A stretch of 64,000 nt of DNA, taken from Alisma plantago-aquatica. Lineage: Eukaryota; Streptophyta; Magnoliopsida; Alismatales; Alismataceae. How positions within the stretch are numbered: the stretch's first letter is position 1; the number at the start of each line of letters is the position of its first letter. Position numbers and translations under genes: made by a program. The DNA is taken from the NCBI GenBank assembly GCA_963693085.1, contig OY856411.1, forward strand, positions 116,428,767 to 116,492,766, given 5' to 3'. This document shows positions 59,833 through 64,000 of the stretch, one piece after another. The notes under the pieces were generated by a model. The model did no database searches, had not been told where the DNA came from, and saw only the letters and a program-made list of their open reading frames with translations.

Positions 59833-59863
59833 GTGGCCACCTCCAAAAGTTTGGGGTGGCCAC
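59833..59863. repeat. Hairpin enclosing an internal polypurine-like tract
   Basis: GTGGCCACC (59833-59841) and GGTGGCCAC (59855-59863) are perfect 9-bp arms around an AAAAGTTTGGGG purine tract. The tract resembles the terminal polypurine tract 0.6 kb downstream. Confidence 0.75.
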
Positions 59864-60459
59864 ATCTTTATCTCCCCGTATCACTCTATCCACCATATGC
59901 CCTATCTACACCAACGGAAAGAAAAAGAAAAGAAAAGCAAAATAAAATAAAAGGATGCTCCTGTTTAAGAGCATTCAAATAAAGAAAAGATGAGTGTTTA
60001 AAAACACTCCAAAAATCTTACCGCAACCCTTTCTTCCACTTTCTTACCCATTGAGCTAGGAAACATCAAACTTAGCTCATTTTACCCTTTTCCGCAGCCA
60101 CGTGGGTCATTTGGTGTGATTTGAAATATAAGTCTGAATGCATGAATGTGAAACAACACTCCTAGTCATTCTTGATTAACGCCACCATGAAAAGGTTTAC
60201 CCGGAACTTAATGGAAGAAATAAGGATAACTTGTGTATTCTCTGCACTATATTTGAAGTTCATATGTTTTGTGCTCTTTTCATGATTAGATTGTGAAAGA
60301 AGGAGAGGAGAGAGGTGAAATGCATGTACTTAGTCATCTTTGATCCCATTCAGCAGCAATCGTCTTTTATATTGCATTTGCCATTTCTTTTTGTGAAAGT
60401 TTGTAGAGAGATTGAGTTGGAGCATACTTGAGGACAAGTATGTTTCAAGTATGGGGTGG

Positions 60460-62662
60460 TGATGCAACCCTATTTTAGGGTTTCATCTTGTGCTATATTA
60501 CTCTTCAATCACATCTATACTTGTTAGATTACATGTTATTCCCCCCAATATACTTATTTCTATCAAATTGACTTATGGAGGCTTTTTGCATGTTTTATAG
60601 GTACTTTGTCCAGTACTTGATGGAATGGAAAGAGGATGGTCGAATCTAGGGTTTCCTCAGGCTTGGAGGAGCCCAAAATGAGGCCAAAATGACTTCCAAC
60701 CTACCCCAAGTGGTCAAAGAAGGTTTTGAAGCAATACCCTCCATGGATGGCCAAGTTCAACACTCAAATGCAGGGGAAGGACCCCAACACGGCCGTGCTA
60801 CCACGGAATGGCCGTGCTGGGACATGCCCCAAGCAGCAGAATCATCAAAAATTGACCCAGTTGGCTAGAACGGCAGTGTTACCAAGAATGGCCGTTTTGG
60901 CAGTTCCCAGCACGGCCGTGCCACCAGCCTCAAAATCTCAAAATTCCCCTGTTCAATCCATTTTCTCACCACGCCTGTTCCCATCCACCACGGCCGTGCT
61001 ACCCATTGTCCAACATGGCCGAGCATCCCACCACGGCCGTGCTACATATAATTTTACCCATTTTTTTCCACTGTTTTCCCCATTTTACCCCTAACTTAAC
61101 CCTAGACCCCCTAGACCCCTATATATACCTAGGTGGCGGCTGGGGCACAAGGGTGGCTACCTTCTACCCCTTCCTAGCTCCCTAAATCGCCACCCACTCC
61201 ATTCCACTTCACCTCCACCTCAAATCCACTCCATTTCACCATTTCCACCACATAACCCCCCATATCTAAGCCTTCCATACACTTCCCTCCATCATTCCAC
61301 ACCATTTCATACAAGGAGAAGAAGGAGGATGTCCCTGTAGCTGCTGGAGAGGAGGACTTCTTCATCTACACCGAGATCCATGGCCTCCTCTACCTCTTTC
61401 TCCTTTCTTTTTGTATTTTGCTTTATTATGAGTAGCTAGGCCCCTTGGGTGGGCTGTTTGGGGGATATTATGTTACTTTGATACCATGCTGGGGGATAAT
61501 GACATGTAAACTTTTTAATTTCATTTGTTAATGAATATATTCTATTTGCATCTCATTCTCCATGGAATGCTTGTTGATTTGTGTGTGAAATCACTTAGGA
61601 ATTTAGGCAAATTGCTTAAATGTGTGAATTTTGGGATTTGCCCCTAGGTCCAATTCTTAGATCCCTAGGTTGCCCCCCATCTTCCTACATCTTAATAAAT
61701 ATTCCTAAACCTAAGTGAGATATCTAAGTAGCTAGATTATATAATTCTAGTGTAATTAGCATGGAGCCTTCTCAAGGCTAGAATGTTGGGGAATTGGGGT
61801 CCAAAACCCTAATTTCACCTCCCCATTACTACCCTCGGCCCCTAATTGCCCTAGGAATGCCTAATATAGAAACCTAGACTTGATTATACTCTAATTGAAT
61901 TGAACCTAATCCCTAAACCAATTGAGCCTCATAAGGGTAGTAGGAGGTGTTAGGGATTAGTTCCCCTATACACAACCTAGCATATCCATGGCCAGTTAGT
62001 AGCGTAGGTTAATTCATTAGACTCTAGCTTGTTGTTTGGTTTGGATCATCTAAATGGAATCATAATGTTCATATGTCACCCCCAACTTAAGTGATAAGTT
62101 CATACCCCTAAACAACCCACACATCTCTTTACTGTTTGAAACCCTAGTTTTGTGTTTGCTTGGCTTAGTTAGCTTCTTGCCTTGCTCTTGCCTTGTTTAT
62201 GCTAGTTTAGTTCTTTAATTGCTCTTTTGCTTCTCTCTTGTTTGCCTTAGTGTAATTTGCCTTTTCATACCTAGCTTAGTCTTTCCTTGCTTGCTTAGTC
62301 TTAATCTAACCTAGGGTTAACATAGATTTCATTCTTGCCTTTAATTGCTTGCTTGTTCATAATAGTTAACAATCAAAAACAACCTTTAAACCCTTAACCC
62401 TAGTCTCCGTAGTAGGAACCTAGCCAAACTAACCTAGCTCTAGCGCCCCCTCTTTTCCCTGTGGATCGACCCTTTACTTGCCACCTTCCTATACTACGAC
62501 ACGACCCCGTGCGCTTGCAGGCGTAGTGTTTTAGTAGACGTAGGTAGCTAGTTTAGGTTTATAAATTTTGAAAGCAAACCCCCATCCACCGTGCATTCTG
62601 ACCTCGTGGGGAACATCTATTCAATTGAGTAGTGTGTTAGCACCACTAGCGGAAGCGCACCA
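60460..62662 (+). repeat. LTR 2, shared by two internal units (2.2 kb)
   Basis: Begins TGATGCAACCCTATTTTAGGG after the polypurine tract and ends GCGCACCA. Its palindrome cluster (60788-61041) has about eight copies and the TATA box is at 61120-61127. Estimated by eye at about 97 percent identity to LTR 1. A second internal region follows at once instead of flanking DNA. Confidence 0.88.
60788..61041. repeat. Palindrome cluster CACGGCCGTG in LTR 2
   Basis: Perfect copies at 60788, about 60913, 60989 and 61032, with decayed copies between them. Its end is 79 bp from the TATA box. Confidence 0.88.
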
Positions 62663-62669
62663 AGCTTTC

Positions 62670-62687
62670 TGGTGCAGTTGCCGGGGA
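62670..62687 (+). other. Primer-binding site of the second unit, Asp-tRNA type
   Basis: TGGTGCAGTTGCCGGGGA has two mismatches to the tRNA-Asp complement; one is shared with the first unit. Confidence 0.8.
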
Positions 62688-62861
62688 TTAGAGGCGCTCG
62701 TCCTAGCTAGTTAGTTTTTCTTTGACTTTTCCTACTGCCCTCATCATTGCTATTCTTTATTCATTTTTCTTTGCATTCTTGGTGTATATTGGTTTGCTAA
62801 CATGATCTATTTTGATTGGTTGTGCTTTGTGCATGTGACAAGCCATTCGGGAGGAAACAAG

Positions 62862-64000
62862 ATGGGAGACCAGAATGCACCTCACAAGCCACTTCAAGAC
62901 TACTTCATGCCTAGCAACTACAAATCGCCAATTGCTAGCAGGGTTGATCAGATGCCAGGGGACCAATTTTCTATTCCTCCGGGTCTTCTTGGGCTCCTAC
63001 CCATCTTCTACGACTTAGAGAGTGAGAACCCCTACAAGCACTTGGACTCCTTTCTTGAAGTATGCTCCACCTTCAGGACGTTGACGGCTAGTGATGATAC
63101 AATTCGGTTGACCTTGTTCTCTTTCTCCCTCAAAGATAGAGCTAAAGACTCGTATGACTCAAGAAAGGACATCATGAGTTGGGAAACAATGAAGAATGCT
63201 TTTTGAGACAATTCTACTATATAGCAAGGTTGACACAAATGCGGCGTTCCGTGACAAGTTTTAGCCAAATGGGCAATGAGCAGTTTCATAATGCATGGGA
63301 GAGATTCAAGAAGCTGTTGAGAGAGTGTCCTCACCATGAGATCCCTTTGTGGCAGCTAGTTCAATCATTCTACTCTGGTTTGTCTTTAAAGGACCAAGAC
63401 ATAGTGGACTCTTCTTGTGGAGGAGTTTTCATGGCAAGGCCACCTAAGGAGATATGGCCTTTGTTTGAGCAGTTGGCTGAAGGATCAAGAATTCGAGCTT
63501 CTAGCATGATGAATGAAAGAGGGTATGCCTTTGGTGTGACACCACCTACTCATGATGACTCAAGCCCGCAAGTGATGAAGATTCTTGGTGACATGGTGAA
63601 CTTTATGAAGAACCATGTGACAAATGCTCCTTGCCACCCTGTCAATTCTATAGAGTTCTATGGGGAAGAAAAGAAGACACCTCACTCCTATAGCTACCAG
63701 GAACCACAAAGTCCCACATACAGCTCAAGGTTTGAGGAAGAGGTTTTTCCATATTGAGAGTGTTTGATGATGTTCAAAGGGATGTTGCAAGGTTAGAAGA
63801 GAGAATAGAGCAACTATCTTCTATAATCGCTCTCCAAGAGGAAAAATTGTCTTCAAGACCCATCGTGAGCCACCATGAAGCAAGTGGACCCATACCATCT
63901 TTACAAGTTTTCAACAGTCCACCCCCAATGCAAGTGCATCCCATTCACTCCTTCCAAGGCTATCCCCAGCCTTACACTCCTCCACCACCTTCACCACCTC
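62862..64000 (+). pseudogene. Gag-protease, second copy, frameshifted
   Basis: Starts with the same MGDQNAPHKPLQDYF as the intact copy. A single base is missing in the run near 63203 (GCTTTTTGAG against GCTTTCTTGAG) and another near 63746 (GGTTTTTCC against GGTTCTTTCC), each shifting the frame. A Trp in the gag domain is changed to Ser (DSYDSRK). The sequence continues past the window edge in the proline-rich linker. Confidence 0.88.

Larger units (their letters stand above)
58221..60459 (+). other. Noncoding 3' region of the gag-protease element
   Basis: No reverse transcriptase, RNase H or integrase motif was found in any frame. It contains a second CACGGCCGTG cluster (58722-58894) and three copies of a purine tract like AAAAGTTTGGGGTGG (59051-59065, 59845-59859 and, as CAAGTATGGGGTGG, 60446-60459). 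Only the last adjoins an LTR and is the likely polypurine tract for plus-strand priming. The short ORFs here have no recognisable domains. Confidence 0.7.
53605..62662 (+). mobile_element. Non-autonomous Ty3 (Athila/Tat-like) retrotransposon coding gag-protease only
   Basis: Structure: LTR (53605-55822), tRNA-Asp-type primer-binding site (55830-55847), gag-protease ORF (56022-58220), 2.2 kb noncoding, polypurine tract (60446-60459) and LTR (60460-62662). No reverse transcriptase, RNase H or integrase is present in the 4.64-kb internal region. The LTRs are nearly identical by eye, so this is the youngest LTR element here. The second LTR is followed directly by another primer-binding site and gag copy, so it is shared with a second unit. 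Confidence 0.88.
62663..64000 (+). mobile_element. Second internal unit of the gag-protease family (runs off window)
   Basis: Repeats the sequence of 55823 onward at about 97 percent identity (by eye), including a primer-binding site with two mismatches (62670-62687, TGGTGCAGTTGCCGGGGA). No target duplication or host DNA separates it from LTR 2. Confidence 0.85.

Overview
The window is nuclear DNA of a flowering plant, from a gene-poor, transposon-packed region. No host protein-coding gene, tRNA or rRNA gene could be supported. The plant assignment rests on the element families: a CACTA transposon, Ty3 elements of Athila/Tat and chromodomain (Tekay/Del) type, a Ty1/copia element, a plant L1-type LINE, and primer-binding sites matching plant initiator-Met and Asp tRNAs. 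The species cannot be named from the sequence.

Layout, left to right. 1-3042: 5' part of a minus-strand CACTA element with a deleted transposase core, inserted into the 3' ORF of an Athila-like element (3043-6996, ORF remnant, 3' noncoding region and LTR). 6997-17356: a plus-strand Tekay/Del-type element (Tekay-1) with an unusually long LTR. 17357-20039: AT-rich DNA with nothing recognised. 20040-23308: LTR, primer-binding site, leader and gag start of another Ty3 element, with a 218-bp LTR-derived insertion in the leader. 23309-53398: a second, minus-strand member of the Tekay family (Tekay-2). A 3.1-kb solo LTR (31257-34364) lies in its protease region. A copia element (38112-52459) lies in its 5' LTR, and that copia carries a LINE (43420-48608). 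Target-site duplications support these nested insertions. 53605-64000: a Ty3 element coding only for gag and protease, arranged as LTR - internal - LTR - internal.

Almost all coding sequences are decayed. The one intact long ORF is the 732-aa gag-protease protein at 56022-58220. Tekay-1 keeps a single reading frame for 4.67 kb with 16 stop codons and no frameshift. Most of the stops are glutamine codons turned into TAG, a pattern that fits deamination of methylated cytosine in CHG context.

The most interesting signal is in the noncoding parts. At least four unrelated LTR families each carry a cluster of about 9-15 copies of their own short palindrome: GTCGAT-n3-ATCGAC, AAACGGT-n6-ACCGTTT, GAACCGATCGGTTC and CACGGCCGTG. 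In two of them the cluster ends about 80-100 bp upstream of a TATA box, and both of those elements carry a second cluster in the internal noncoding region. This looks like convergent evolution of family-specific palindromic control arrays.
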